Notes: a model not told the origin generated them from the sequence alone. A DNA stretch of 35,539 nucleotides from an uncultured Legionella sp. (GCA_945952115.1 CAMFHA010000018.1:1-35539), one strand, 5' to 3'. Positions 10,156-18,366 are shown, counted from the first letter of the stretch. Translations and numbers: made by a program.

Positions 10156-10800
10156 TTATTGATGTCTAATAGTTGAATTAGGACTCTTATACTGTTGCTT
10201 ATAAGGTTGGCGAGGTGTCTCCGAAGGATAACCGTAGCCTTTATCTGCAATCCGCTTAACGGTTTGTAAATAATCTTCACCCCATTGACCAGGATCAAAG
10301 TTAGTAACCACCACGTTATACGTTAAATTAATAACGGATTCAAATGCTTTTCTTTGAGCTAATTGATGACCTCCAAAAGCTATTTGCACTTCTGTTTGTG
10401 CATCGACGCCTCCTGATTTCAAACGTTCAATTAAAATAAAAATCATTTTTTCAATAGTAAAGAATAATTTACACATTGATCTGCCTGCATAAAACATCTC
10501 TGAACCTTTTGAAGTAGATAATTTATCACCACGATCATGAATAGGATACACGAACTCTACTTCATCATCAGAAATATATTCAGGCTCAATAATAATTGCA
10601 GGAGAAATACTTTCAATGTAAGGGGAAATAACGTAAACATGAAAGTCAGCCCAATTCCACCACAGTTGATATGCACGCTCAACTAAAGTCATGGGATCAT
10701 TAAGATCAGCAAGCATTGCTAACTTACGTTCTTCTAAGTTGGCTTCAGAATGTTCTGAACTAGCACCCCCGGTTTCTATACCAAGTTCAATCTCAGACAT
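10156..10800 (-). CDS. lvgA: probable LvgA, Dot/Icm type IV coupling-complex protein
   Basis: This is a 214-residue acidic soluble protein with no signal peptide or membrane span. It has an acidic, low-complexity N-terminus (about 1-35), a mixed alpha/beta core and a polar Gln/Pro-rich tail (RQPYKQQYKSPN). I recognise it tentatively as LvgA. In L. pneumophila LvgA is a small acidic protein that joins IcmS-IcmW on the DotL tail of the coupling complex and helps recruit effectors, and from memory its gene lies close to the sdh/suc genes. Size, acidity and position fit, but I cannot align it here. It starts at the ATG at 10800 with GAGG about 10 bases upstream and is monocistronic. An extended -10 box made by a repeat end lies just upstream. 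Confidence 0.6.
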   Translation of the reverse strand: MSEIELGIETGGASSEHSEANLEERKLAMLADLNDPMTLVERAYQLWWNWADFHVYVISPYIESISPAIIIEPEYISDDEVEFVYPIHDRGDKLSTSKGSEMFYAGRSMCKLFFTIEKMIFILIERLKSGGVDAQTEVQIAFGGHQLAQRKAFESVINLTYNVVVTNFDPGQWGEDYLQTVKRIADKGYGYPSETPRQPYKQQYKSPNSTIRHQ

Positions 10801-10834
10801 AGAATGTTTACCTCAATAGTAAATATATGATCCT

Positions 10835-10843
10835 ATTATAGCA
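10835..10843 (-). promoter_or_regulatory. extended -10 promoter element for the lvgA-like gene
   Basis: The minus strand reads TGCTATAAT, a perfect extended -10 (TGnTATAAT), 35 bases upstream of the ATG. The -35 position is weak, as is usual for extended -10 promoters. The TGCTATA comes from the end of a short repeat of the A family (10837-10900). Confidence 0.5.
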
Positions 10844-10900
10844 CTTCACATTAAGTTTTATACTTCGTTGCTTTATCAGTTATGTACTGACCATACTATA
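10837..10900. repeat. A-family MITE-like repeat, internally deleted copy (A4)
   Basis: The left 35 bases (TATAGCA...TTAAG.TTTATACTTCGTTG) match the end of the 124-bp copies at 18367, 26201 and 32794 at roughly 85% by eye. The CAGT.ATGTACT middle is kept, and the element closes with CATACTATA. It fills most of the feoC-lvgA gap; its far end contributes the TAG stop of feoC (10896-10898) and its near end the -10 box of the lvgA-like gene. Confidence 0.65.
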
Positions 10901-11126
10901 GCTTATTTTTTACATATTGATAATAATCCGGGATATTTCTGCATTTAAGACAAGTGCTTTTACAATTAACACTAAAATTTTGAGTATATTTCTTAATAAA
11001 ACCTTTCTCCAACCAAATATCCAACATAGGTTGCAACGCAGACAAATCCAAATGGAATTCTCGAATTAATTGTTGAGTGCTAACTACTTGCTCTTGATGT
11101 ATATAATTACGTATTTGCAATAACAT
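10896..11126 (-). CDS. feoC: FeoC-like small winged-helix protein of the ferrous iron system
   Basis: This 76-residue protein lies directly after feoB and overlaps it by 20 bases. It is predicted as a winged-helix fold (residues 1-50: VVSTQQLIREFHLDLSALQP, IWLEKGFIKK) followed by three close cysteines (C55, C59, C62 in NCKSTCLKC), which resemble the cysteine cluster of FeoC where an Fe-S cluster is thought to bind. In enterics FeoC regulates FeoB stability. The stop codon falls inside a short MITE-like repeat, so the original C-terminus may have differed by a few residues. Confidence 0.8.
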   Translation of the reverse strand: MLLQIRNYIHQEQVVSTQQLIREFHLDLSALQPMLDIWLEKGFIKKYTQNFSVNCKSTCLKCRNIPDYYQYVKNKL

Positions 11127-13308
11127 TATGCTTCCTGAATGTTAAAGTAATAATAAGCACTAACCCTGCTGAAAGAATGCTAATCCAAAAAAGGCTTTGA
11201 GTAGGGTGCATTAAAAAACGTGCTATTTGATAAAAAAGCACAGCTGCAGTATAAGCAACGATAAAAGACCAAATGACAGACAACCACATTAGCTTTTTAC
11301 TTGCTTCCTGACGGATAACAGCCATAGTAGAAACACAGGGAATATAGAGCAAGACAAAAAGTAAATAAGCATAAGCCCCAATTTTTCCATCGAACTGTTT
11401 TACCATGACTCCATATATAGAAGCAGAGAATTCACTATTATCTGCACTTGCAGCAATAGGATTGACTAAGGCGCTACCTAATTCGCTAAGATTATGAGGA
11501 ATAGACCATAAAGCAGAACGCAAACCTTCCCATAAATCAAAATGAGCAACAGCAATTTGTCCCATCTGTGCATATAAAGTATTCAAAGTGCCAATCACTA
11601 CTTCTTTTGCAAGCATTCCAGTAAGCAGCCCTACTGTTGCTGGCCAATTATCTTGACTTATTCCCATTGGAGCAAATAAAGGAGTCAAATATTGCCCTAT
11701 TAATGATAATAAAGAGTGTGCGCTCGCTTCGCCTTCATTGATACCACCACCTAAAGTAATGGCATTTAAGCTTCCCAAGAGAATACAAATAGGGATAATT
11801 AATTTTCCTGCTCGATAAACAAAGAAACGCAAACGCAAACTGGTTTCTTTTAATAAGCGCGTTAAAGTAGGACGATGATAAGCAGGTAATTCTAAAATTA
11901 AAGGAGATGAATTTCCCTTAAAATAAGCTTTACGTAAAAGAAAGCCTGTTAAAACAGCCATTAAAATACCAATAAGATATAAAGAAAAAACGATAAATGC
12001 GCCTCCATTAGGAAAAAAAGCAGCAACAAAAACGGCATAAATAGCTAACCGAGCACTACATGACATGAAAGGACTCATGAGAATAGTTAACAATCTATCC
12101 CGTTCTGAATCTAAAGTACGAGCAGCCATGATAGCAGGAACATTACAGCCAAAACCTACAATCATAGGAACAAATGATTTTCCTGGTAACCCTAGAGTAC
12201 GCATGATTTTATCCACCACAAAGGCGGCACGAGCCATATAACCTGAAGTTTCTAATAAAGATAAAAAGAAAAACATCGCAGCAATAACAGGAATAAAGGT
12301 TAAACAAGTGTTAATTCCTTTGCCCAGGCCATTGGCAACTAAAGCAATTAACCAGTTAGGCGCATGTAATTGAGTTAATAACCAAGCACTACCTTGTACA
12401 AAAATAGTATTGGTACTGATATCAAAAAAATCTTGAAAAGCACCACCAATATTAATAGCAAATAAAAACATTAAATACATTACAGCAAAAAAGAAAGGTA
12501 ATGCAAAAAAGCGATGAAGTACTATCTTATCTAACCGAGCAGTAAAATAGTCACTGGCATCGCTTTTTTTATTTTGAGAATGCAAAACTATTTGATGAAT
12601 CTTTTGATAACGTGCATCAGCCAACACTACGTCTAAATCGTCTTTATTATTTAAGAATTCTAATTCTGTTAAAGCATTACTCTCTGCAAAGCGTCGAGCA
12701 TAGTAATAAGCTCCACTCTCACTATAACCCTTAGAAATTAATTGATTTTCTATTTGCTTTAAAGTGTCTTGAATACTAGTCTCGAGACTAAGCGATAAAG
12801 GAAGAGAAGGTTTTGGTAAATGCGTTATTGCTTGATGTAACTCATTTAACCCAATATTTTTATGAGCTTGGATAGGTATAACAGGGCAATTTAATTCTTG
12901 AGCTAGCCTTTTAATATCTATATTGATACCACGTTGCTGAGCAACATCCATCATGCTCAGCACCACGATAACCGGCTTTCCTAATTCTAAAACTTGACTG
13001 GTTAAATATAAATGCCGTTCTAAATGACAAGCATCTACAATATTAATAATACAATCTATTTCTAAATTAACTATCGCTTGCGCAGCAATTTGTTCATCAA
13101 GGCTTAGACTTTTATTATACGCAGCTAAAGAATAAAGGCCTGGTAAATCAATAAGCTGGATGTTTTGTCCATTAAGTACAAATTCGCCTGTTTTCTTTTC
13201 AACAGTAACTCCTGCCCAATTTCCAACTCGTTGATTAGAACCAGTTAACGCATTGAATAAAGTAGTTTTACCGCAATTAGGATTACCTACTAACATCAAA
13301 TGAGTCAT
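11107..13308 (-). CDS. feoB: ferrous iron transporter FeoB
   Basis: This is the 733-residue inner-membrane Fe(II) transporter with an N-terminal GTPase domain. G motifs seen are G1 GNPNCGKTT (8-16), G3 DLPGLYS (about 54) and G4 SMMD (about 120) where NxxD is usual. A helical insertion domain follows, then a membrane part with repeated gate regions (VPMIVGFGCNVPAIMAARTL; AKEVVIGTLNTLY). It starts at an ATG overlapping the feoA stop by four bases (ATGA) and overlaps feoC by 20, a tightly coupled feoABC operon. Control by Fur is likely from the box upstream of feoA. The Ser in place of Asn in G4 is unusual and may weaken guanine recognition. Confidence 0.97.
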   Translation of the reverse strand: MTHLMLVGNPNCGKTTLFNALTGSNQRVGNWAGVTVEKKTGEFVLNGQNIQLIDLPGLYSLAAYNKSLSLDEQIAAQAIVNLEIDCIINIVDACHLERHLYLTSQVLELGKPVIVVLSMMDVAQQRGINIDIKRLAQELNCPVIPIQAHKNIGLNELHQAITHLPKPSLPLSLSLETSIQDTLKQIENQLISKGYSESGAYYYARRFAESNALTELEFLNNKDDLDVVLADARYQKIHQIVLHSQNKKSDASDYFTARLDKIVLHRFFALPFFFAVMYLMFLFAINIGGAFQDFFDISTNTIFVQGSAWLLTQLHAPNWLIALVANGLGKGINTCLTFIPVIAAMFFFLSLLETSGYMARAAFVVDKIMRTLGLPGKSFVPMIVGFGCNVPAIMAARTLDSERDRLLTILMSPFMSCSARLAIYAVFVAAFFPNGGAFIVFSLYLIGILMAVLTGFLLRKAYFKGNSSPLILELPAYHRPTLTRLLKETSLRLRFFVYRAGKLIIPICILLGSLNAITLGGGINEGEASAHSLLSLIGQYLTPLFAPMGISQDNWPATVGLLTGMLAKEVVIGTLNTLYAQMGQIAVAHFDLWEGLRSALWSIPHNLSELGSALVNPIAASADNSEFSASIYGVMVKQFDGKIGAYAYLLFVLLYIPCVSTMAVIRQEASKKLMWLSVIWSFIVAYTAAVLFYQIARFLMHPTQSLFWISILSAGLVLIITLTFRKHNVIANT

Positions 13309-13535
13309 ACACGCTCCAAAAACAAATGACGTGCTTCTTCTTTGCGTAAAGTTAAAGAGGTTCCTCTTACTTCAATTTGTATAGGACAGCCTAAAGGCGC
13401 TTTGCGTACTATTAAAAACTCTACACCACGGGTTACACCTAAAGAAAGCAACTTTTGTCTATAGAGTGCTTCAGTTGAACCAAAATCAACCAACCGCACT
13501 CGCTCACCTTGTTCTAATTCAATTATAGAAGTCAT
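13305..13535 (-). CDS. feoA: ferrous iron transport accessory protein FeoA
   Basis: This small SH3-like cytosolic partner of FeoB shows the family pattern LEQGERVRLVDFGS...KLLSLGVTRGVEFLIVRKAPLGCPIQIEVRGTSLTLRKEEA. The ATG at 13535 (MTSIIELEQG) gives 76 residues, the normal size. A TTG at 13559 in the same frame would add eight hydrophobic residues unlike FeoA and is not preferred. It is the first gene of feoABC and has a Fur-box-like palindrome about 50-70 bases upstream. Confidence 0.93.
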   Translation of the reverse strand: MTSIIELEQGERVRLVDFGSTEALYRQKLLSLGVTRGVEFLIVRKAPLGCPIQIEVRGTSLTLRKEEARHLFLERV

Positions 13536-13584
13536 GAAATCATACAGAAATGCAAACAATTAGATAAATTCTAACACAAATAGA

Positions 13585-13603
13585 ATCGAGAATCATTCTC
13601 AAC
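13585..13603. promoter_or_regulatory. Fur box upstream of feoABC
   Basis: The 19-base site contains the perfect palindrome GAGAATCATTCTC (13588-13600), close to the Fur consensus GATAATGATAATCATTATC. It lies 50-68 bases before the feoA ATG, where a promoter is expected. This predicts iron repression of feoABC. The neighbouring divergent space is only 63 bases, so the same site could affect little else. Confidence 0.8.
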
Positions 13604-13622
13604 TAATAAAAAATTATCTGTA

Positions 13623-13982
13623 CTAAAAAGTATTATCAAACCAATTTCTAAGTCCCGTAGGTGCAATAGCATCAAAGGTAGCTGCGCCCCCATTAAATAC
13701 ATTATAAAAAAAATTATTTCTTTGAAGATCTTTTGCTGGATTTTTTGAATTTAAAAGAGATGAATTATTAGCAATCAAATTGCTAACAGGACGATTATGT
13801 TCTCCTACTGATTTAAAATAAGCTAACAGTCCTCCAATCGCTAAAAGGGTTAATAAAGGGGATTGATTTTCCTCAGCAGAAAAGCGAATAAGGAATGAGC
13901 TTGCTCCAATCAAACCCAATGTTTTTGCTGCTTTGACTGAATTAACCCCATCAATTATCTGTAAGTGATTGTTTTTTGGCAT
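13623..13982 (-). CDS. small protein of unknown function (119 aa)
   Basis: I do not recognise this protein. It has a polar N-terminus (MPKNNHLQIIDG), two hydrophobic stretches that could be short membrane spans (TLGLIGASSFLIRF, 23-36; LLTLLAIGGLLAYF, 43-56), an Asn/Ser-rich middle and an aromatic C-terminus (FFYNVFNGGAATFDAIAP...NWFDNTF). It has no cleavable signal peptide or catalytic motif. It has good coding character and an AGGAGTTCAAATG start context (ATG at 13982). It lies 24 bases after zapE on the same strand and may be cotranscribed with it; the feoA Fur box follows its stop. Confidence 0.65.
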   Translation of the reverse strand: MPKNNHLQIIDGVNSVKAAKTLGLIGASSFLIRFSAEENQSPLLTLLAIGGLLAYFKSVGEHNRPVSNLIANNSSLLNSKNPAKDLQRNNFFYNVFNGGAATFDAIAPTGLRNWFDNTF

Positions 13983-14005
13983 TTGAACTCCTATTTCATT
14001 GAAAA

Positions 14006-15094
14006 TTAAGATTTGGCAACAATATCGTGCACCACGCGCCTAGGATGTCTATTCAAATAATCAACTGATTGCATCTCATTTAAACGACTCAAGGTTCTTT
14101 TAAATGGTTCAAACATCTCACCATTAAGATACAATTCTTCCATTGGTACGGCTGCAGAAATAATCACTTTAATTCCTCGATCATACATCACATCAATAAA
14201 ATTAATAAACATAATAGTTTGAGCCGTATGATTCACAGTTAAACTGGGAATATCACTAAGAAATACATGTTCAAAACGATCGGCTATTTCAAGATAATCT
14301 AACTGACTTCGAGGAAAATTACATAAAACTTCAAACCTAAACCAAATAGACTTAGGACTACACCGTAGATAAGGAATACCTCGATTTTGGACAACAAGTT
14401 CTTGGTTGACTTGAAATTGAGGAGCTAAAAGAACGAACTGTTCCTCCATTTTAGACTCTGTAATTTTATTTAAGGGATGCAGGTAAGCATCTAATAAAGG
14501 CTCGCGACCTAAACGATAATCGCGTTGCTCATTTAAATGCAATACTAGACATTCTTTATTAATTAAAGCAATAGCGGGTAAAAAGCGTTTCCTTTGTACG
14601 CCTTTCGCATATAAATCATCTGGTCTAGTATTAGAAGAAATGACCAAGATTACTCCTTCGCGAACTAAAGCCTGTAGTAACTCAGCTAAAATCATCGCAT
14701 AAGCTACATCATCGACTAAAAACTCATCAAAACATAATAGACGAGTAGATTGAGCTATTTCTTTTGCAATGAGACGTAAAGGATCTTTTTGACCTTGTAA
14801 TCGACGTAACTGTGCATCAATTTGTTGCATAAAATGATGAAAATGAAAGCGTGATTTCTTTCGCTCTGAAACACAATCATAAAACAAATCAACCAAATAA
14901 GTTTTTCCTACGCCCACTGGGCCATAGATATAGATGCCTCGAATCTTTTTTTTCCATCCAAAATACCAAAATGGTGGTACTAGCTTTAAGTCATTAGCGA
15001 GTTTTTGTAATTGATCTAAAACCACATGCTGTAAAGGATCATCATTAATCTCGCCTCGAGCAATAGCCGCATTATACGATTCTATTAAAGTCAT
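14006..15094 (-). CDS. zapE: cell division protein ZapE (AFG1-like ATPase)
   Basis: This 362-residue P-loop ATPase is of the AFG1/ZapE family. Walker A is GPVGVGKT (58-65), Walker B is LLCFDEFLVDDVAYAM, and the sensor-like segment is VISSNTRPDDLY, with the family's C-terminal MFINFIDVMYDRGIKVIISA and HPRRVVHD. In E. coli ZapE associates with the Z-ring under stress. The length is typical. Its ATG overlaps the stop of the upstream alpha/beta hydrolase by four bases, so the two are translationally coupled. Confidence 0.93.
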   Translation of the reverse strand: MTLIESYNAAIARGEINDDPLQHVVLDQLQKLANDLKLVPPFWYFGWKKKIRGIYIYGPVGVGKTYLVDLFYDCVSERKKSRFHFHHFMQQIDAQLRRLQGQKDPLRLIAKEIAQSTRLLCFDEFLVDDVAYAMILAELLQALVREGVILVISSNTRPDDLYAKGVQRKRFLPAIALINKECLVLHLNEQRDYRLGREPLLDAYLHPLNKITESKMEEQFVLLAPQFQVNQELVVQNRGIPYLRCSPKSIWFRFEVLCNFPRSQLDYLEIADRFEHVFLSDIPSLTVNHTAQTIMFINFIDVMYDRGIKVIISAAVPMEELYLNGEMFEPFKRTLSRLNEMQSVDYLNRHPRRVVHDIVAKS

Positions 15095-15762
15095 ACACGT
15101 TGTACCTGCGATTTAAGATAGGCTAACAATTGTATTTTAAGTTCAATTAATTTCCCATGAAAAAAATGACTCGTTTCAGGAAAACTAATCATAGGAATAG
15201 CTGGTTGATGCTTATTTGCAAATTCTTCTACTAAATTATAGGGAACTACTTCATCCTTATCCCCTTGAACAATTAACCAAGAAGATAAATCAAGATGTAG
15301 CGAATTATAATCATAATGATGAACCGGTGGCGCTATTGAAATAAGTTTGGCTTGAGAAAAATGAGCAGCAGCTCTATAAACTACATAAGAACCAAAAGAA
15401 AAGCCCGCAAAAATAAACTGACTATTAGGCTGTTTTGTTTGCCACTCTTTTGCAAGAAGTATCATATCTTCGCTTTCACCAATACCCTGATCGCAGGATC
15501 CAGCCGATTGACCCACACCACGAAAATTAAAGCGCAAAGAAGGGATATTTAGTTCTTTAAATACTCTTACCAAAGTAGTGACTACTTTATTAGTCATGCT
15601 ACCCCCTTGCAAAGAATGAGGGTGTCCAAGAAACGCAACAAAAGAAGTACTAATGACCTCAGGAACAGATAATACTGCTTCTAAAGGCCCAACTTTTCCT
15701 TGAAGAATCAAAGCATGTTCACCAGGAGTGCTTAAATAATCGTTAAAATGCATTGTAGTCAA
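15091..15762 (-). CDS. alpha/beta hydrolase (COG2945-like serine hydrolase)
   Basis: This 223-residue cytosolic alpha/beta hydrolase shows an oxyanion-type GHPHSLQGGSMTNKVV, an FRGVGQSAG strand-turn, the nucleophile elbow GFSFGS (S122), the acid in VQGDKDEVVP (D168 or D170) and the base in ETSHFFHG (H199). The pattern fits the COG2945 family of predicted hydrolases often found beside housekeeping genes. The substrate is unknown. It overlaps zapE by four bases. Confidence 0.88.
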   Translation of the reverse strand: MTTMHFNDYLSTPGEHALILQGKVGPLEAVLSVPEVISTSFVAFLGHPHSLQGGSMTNKVVTTLVRVFKELNIPSLRFNFRGVGQSAGSCDQGIGESEDMILLAKEWQTKQPNSQFIFAGFSFGSYVVYRAAAHFSQAKLISIAPPVHHYDYNSLHLDLSSWLIVQGDKDEVVPYNLVEEFANKHQPAIPMISFPETSHFFHGKLIELKIQLLAYLKSQVQRV

Positions 15763-15884
15763 CTAGTTAAGAAAAAAAGAATAGTAACTTAGTTTTTATA
15801 CGGTTAAAAGTAATAGCTCACGTGGGATATAGAATATTGGAGAACGTTCAATAGAGTGTATATATTCAAAATCTTGAATTAAAT

Positions 15885-15912
15885 TAGGCTCTACATTAAT
15901 TCATAGAGCCTA
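15885..15912 (-). terminator. hairpin after the His/Pro-rich gene
   Basis: A perfect nine-base stem (TAGGCTCTA/TAGAGCCTA) with a ten-base loop lies 19 bases after the stop of the gene at 15931. The following minus-strand sequence is only moderately T-rich, so this is a weak terminator or an mRNA-stabilising hairpin. Confidence 0.45.
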
Positions 15913-15930
15913 GCAAATAACTATCTTGAT

Positions 15931-16383
15931 CTAACGAGGCCCTAAAATAGATGGATGCTCATGCTCATGGAAATTATGCTCATGCGAGTTATGGCCATGA
16001 ATAGGAGGGACATTATGGCCATGCAAGTTATGGCTATGAGTAAGAGGAGGATTATGACCATGGAGGTGCTGATTAAACAATAAGCCATGCACTGGGCGCG
16101 GTGCAGAATATACAGGTACATAATTTGGAACAGTAACATTTGTAGGTCTAGGATAATGACCGTGAAGATTGACTGGCGCATTATTATTGGTTACTACTAC
16201 TGCAGGGCGAGGTGGAATTGGTGCATTAGTCGTTACTACTACTGAAGGTTGAGGTGGAATTGGCATATTATTACTTACTACTACTGTGGGACGAGATGGG
16301 AATACTTGGCCCGGCACAGGAGGACGAGGATAAACCAAACCACGAGGTTGGTTGGAAGGATGACCGTGATTTTTTCCTGACAT
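15931..16383 (-). CDS. His/Pro-rich repeat protein, unknown function
   Basis: This is a 150-residue low-complexity protein. Residues about 25-75 hold three imperfect tandem units of about 17 residues ending in PTVVVSNN, PSVVVTTN and PAVVVTNN, each followed by proline-rich linkers (MPIPPQ, APIPPR). The C-terminal half is histidine-rich with repeated HGHN/HEHN motifs (HLHGHN, NLHGHN, IHGHN, HEHNFHEHEH). No signal peptide or membrane span is seen, though the N-terminus contains PRGLVYPRPPVPGQV. It starts at the ATG at 16383 with a strong AGGAGCG site. The His clusters suggest metal binding; the function is unrecognised. It is probably monocistronic. Confidence 0.7.
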   Translation of the reverse strand: MSGKNHGHPSNQPRGLVYPRPPVPGQVFPSRPTVVVSNNMPIPPQPSVVVTTNAPIPPRPAVVVTNNNAPVNLHGHYPRPTNVTVPNYVPVYSAPRPVHGLLFNQHLHGHNPPLTHSHNLHGHNVPPIHGHNSHEHNFHEHEHPSILGPR

Positions 16384-16698
16384 ATTCGCTCCTAATTATA
16401 ACGAAAAAAGCATAGATTGAGTTCATATTAAACAATAAAATCATGCATATTTATCAAAATGTATGATTTTGTATCATATTACACTTTATCTCAAGAAGAT
16501 AGTCAAGCGAACATTTTCTGATGCCTATAAAAAAATTCTTGCCTTAAATTGAATAAATTATATAATATTAGGCCTGCGTTGACTCTCAAAAAGAGCATCG
16601 ACTATATAAACAGGACTTACACAAAACCCTTTTTAACGAAGAGATTGAGTGTTTTTCGTAAGTCCTGATAAACTTTAATTTTTTGGAGGACTTGATCC
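16384..16698. other. intergenic region between divergent genes
   Basis: This 315-base AT-rich gap lies between the His/Pro-rich gene (minus) and the panB leader (plus). It holds the B-family inverted repeat (16611-16666) and the strong GGAGGA ribosome site of the leader ORF (16685-16690). No clear promoter pair was found for either side. Confidence 0.5.
16611..16666. repeat. B-family short inverted repeat (B1)
   Basis: The ends CAGGACTTAC and GTAAGTCCTG are perfect inverted repeats around about 36 bases that include GAGATTGAGTGTTTTTC. A sister copy with the same ends and core is at 27221-27284. The pattern resembles insertion-sequence ends or a MITE; no transposase is present. Confidence 0.6.
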
Positions 16699-16812
16699 AT
16701 GCGACAGGTACCTATATTGCTCACTCGCCGTATTTTTCATCTAAGCCCTCCTCAATTCCTATTGACTAAACTTAATTCTTTAGGTACTGGAGAGTATGAT
16801 GAAAATTCATGA
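16699..16812 (+). CDS. possible 37-codon leader ORF overlapping panB
   Basis: ATG at 16699 follows a near-perfect GGAGGA site with an eight-base gap. The product begins MRQVPILLTRRIFHLSPPQF and stops at TGA 16810-16812, 14 bases inside panB. The ribosome site is better than the one visible for panB, so translation could be coupled. It could also be the remnant of a longer gene cut by the repeat upstream. No homology is recognised. Confidence 0.4.
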   Translation: MRQVPILLTRRIFHLSPPQFLLTKLNSLGTGEYDENS

Positions 16813-17587
16813 TTTTAAAAGAAAAAAACAAGAACAAAAAAAATTCTCAGTAGTCACTTGTTATGATTATCCCTCTGCCTGCATTGTTGCCGAATCGAAT
16901 ATACACTGCATTTTAGTAGGCGACTCCGTAGCCATGGCTGTTCATGGTCATAAAAATACTCTAATGGCTACGATAAAAATGATGACTCTTCATACTGAAG
17001 CAGTTGCACGCGGCTTAGGAGCACAATTTTTAATCGCTGATTTACCCTTTTTAAGCCATAGAATTTCACTCGCACATACCATGATAGATGTAAAACGAAT
17101 AATGCAAGCAGGAGCACATGCTATAAAAATAGAAGGAGCTGATCTTGATACCTGCAATACTATTTCTCATATTGTCCATTCAGGCATCCCTGTCATCGGA
17201 CATATTGGTTTAACTCCTCAATCCATACACCAATTAGGTGGCTTTAAAGTTCAAGGTAAAGATCAAGAGCAAGCTACTATTCTGATACAACAAGCAAAAA
17301 AATTAGAAGAAGCGGGTTGTTTTGCTCTAGTCATTGAATGCGTACCACATCATATAGCAAAAACTATTACTCAATCAATATCTATTCCAACGATTGGTAT
17401 TGGTGCAGGAGCAGATACTGATGGCCAAGTTTTAGTTTGGCATGATCTTTTAGGTTTACAAGATAGTTTTACTCCAAAATTTGTAAAACGCTTTGCCCAG
17501 GTTAAAGGCACTATGTTAGAAGGCTTAAACGCTTATGCCAAACAAGTAGAAGGTACGCAATTTCCTTCTAAAGAATATGTATTTTAA
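16796..17587 (+). CDS. panB: 3-methyl-2-oxobutanoate hydroxymethyltransferase PanB
   Basis: PanB makes ketopantoate from 2-oxoisovalerate and methylene-tetrahydrofolate, the first step to pantothenate and CoA. It is 263 residues, normal for the family. Metal and catalytic residues are in the expected places: D43 in LVGDSVAM, D82 in ADLPF, K111/E113 in KIEGADL, and E181 in VIECVPHHI. GIGAGADTDGQVLVWHDLLG matches the C-terminal signature. Two tandem ATGs (16796 and 16799) are possible starts. It overlaps the leader ORF and lies 11 bases before panC. Confidence 0.97.
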   Translation: MMKIHDFKRKKQEQKKFSVVTCYDYPSACIVAESNIHCILVGDSVAMAVHGHKNTLMATIKMMTLHTEAVARGLGAQFLIADLPFLSHRISLAHTMIDVKRIMQAGAHAIKIEGADLDTCNTISHIVHSGIPVIGHIGLTPQSIHQLGGFKVQGKDQEQATILIQQAKKLEEAGCFALVIECVPHHIAKTITQSISIPTIGIGAGADTDGQVLVWHDLLGLQDSFTPKFVKRFAQVKGTMLEGLNAYAKQVEGTQFPSKEYVF

Positions 17588-17598
17588 TGAGATAAATC

Positions 17599-18366
17599 AT
17601 GCAAATATTCAACACATTGCAAGAATGGCGCTTTTTTCGTAATTCTTTAAAACAAGATAAACAACTAGGTTTTGCCCCCACTATGGGCAACTTACATGAA
17701 GGCCATCAATCACTTTTTCTTAAAAGCAAAAAGGAAAATGACTATACTGTAACGAGCTTATTTGTAAACCCAACTCAATTCAATCGTAGCGATGATTTTA
17801 CTCATTACCCTAGAACTTTAGAGGAAGATCTTCAGCTAATGACTAAAGCAGGGGTTGATTTTTGTATTCTCCCTAAGGAAGAAGAAATCTATGCTGATAA
17901 GTACACTTATCAAATCCAAGAAAATGAGTTGTGCACATTGATGGAGGGTGCACATCGCCCTGGCCATTTTAATGGAGTGTTGACTGTAGTGATGAAATTA
18001 TTTCAATTAGTCAAACCAACTCGCGCTTATTTTGGTGAAAAAGATTATCAACAATATCTTTTAATTAAAGGAATGGTAGATGCTTTTTTTATGGATATAG
18101 AGATAGTCCCCTGCACAACTATTCGCGAACAAAGTGGTCTTGCGTACAGCTCTCGTAATAATCGTCTTTCTAAAGAACAAAGAGCACTTGCTGAAGAGTT
18201 TGCACGCTCATTTCATCAAAATCAATCTTGTACACAAATAACTGAAACGCTGAAAGAGAAAGGGATTAATGTGGATTATATTGAAGAATATCACAATCGT
18301 CGTTTTGCTGCGGTGTTCATTGGAGATATTCGTTTGATTGATAATTATGCACTCAAGCAAGAGTAA
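17599..18366 (+). CDS. panC: pantothenate synthetase (pantoate-beta-alanine ligase) PanC
   Basis: PanC condenses pantoate with beta-alanine using ATP. The HIGH-type motif is [11 protein letters not shown] (H33, H36); YFGEKDYQQ and the SSRNNRLS loop are also present. It is 255 residues, slightly short of the typical 280 with a reduced C-terminal domain, as in some gammaproteobacteria. It forms an operon with panB. A 124-bp MITE-like repeat begins at the base after its stop codon. Confidence 0.96.
   Translation: MQIFNTLQEWRFFRNSLKQDKQLGFAPTMGNLHEGHQSLFLKSKKENDYTVTSLFVNPTQFNRSDDFTHYPRTLEEDLQLMTKAGVDFCILPKEEEIYADKYTYQIQENELCTLMEGAHRPGHFNGVLTVVMKLFQLVKPTRAYFGEKDYQQYLLIKGMVDAFFMDIEIVPCTTIREQSGLAYSSRNNRLSKEQRALAEEFARSFHQNQSCTQITETLKEKGINVDYIEEYHNRRFAAVFIGDIRLIDNYALKQE

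Noticed and set aside
16190..16310. CRISPR-like array in the His/Pro-rich gene
   Set aside because: The repeats are about 50 bp, in frame, without unique spacers, and encode PVVVTN units.
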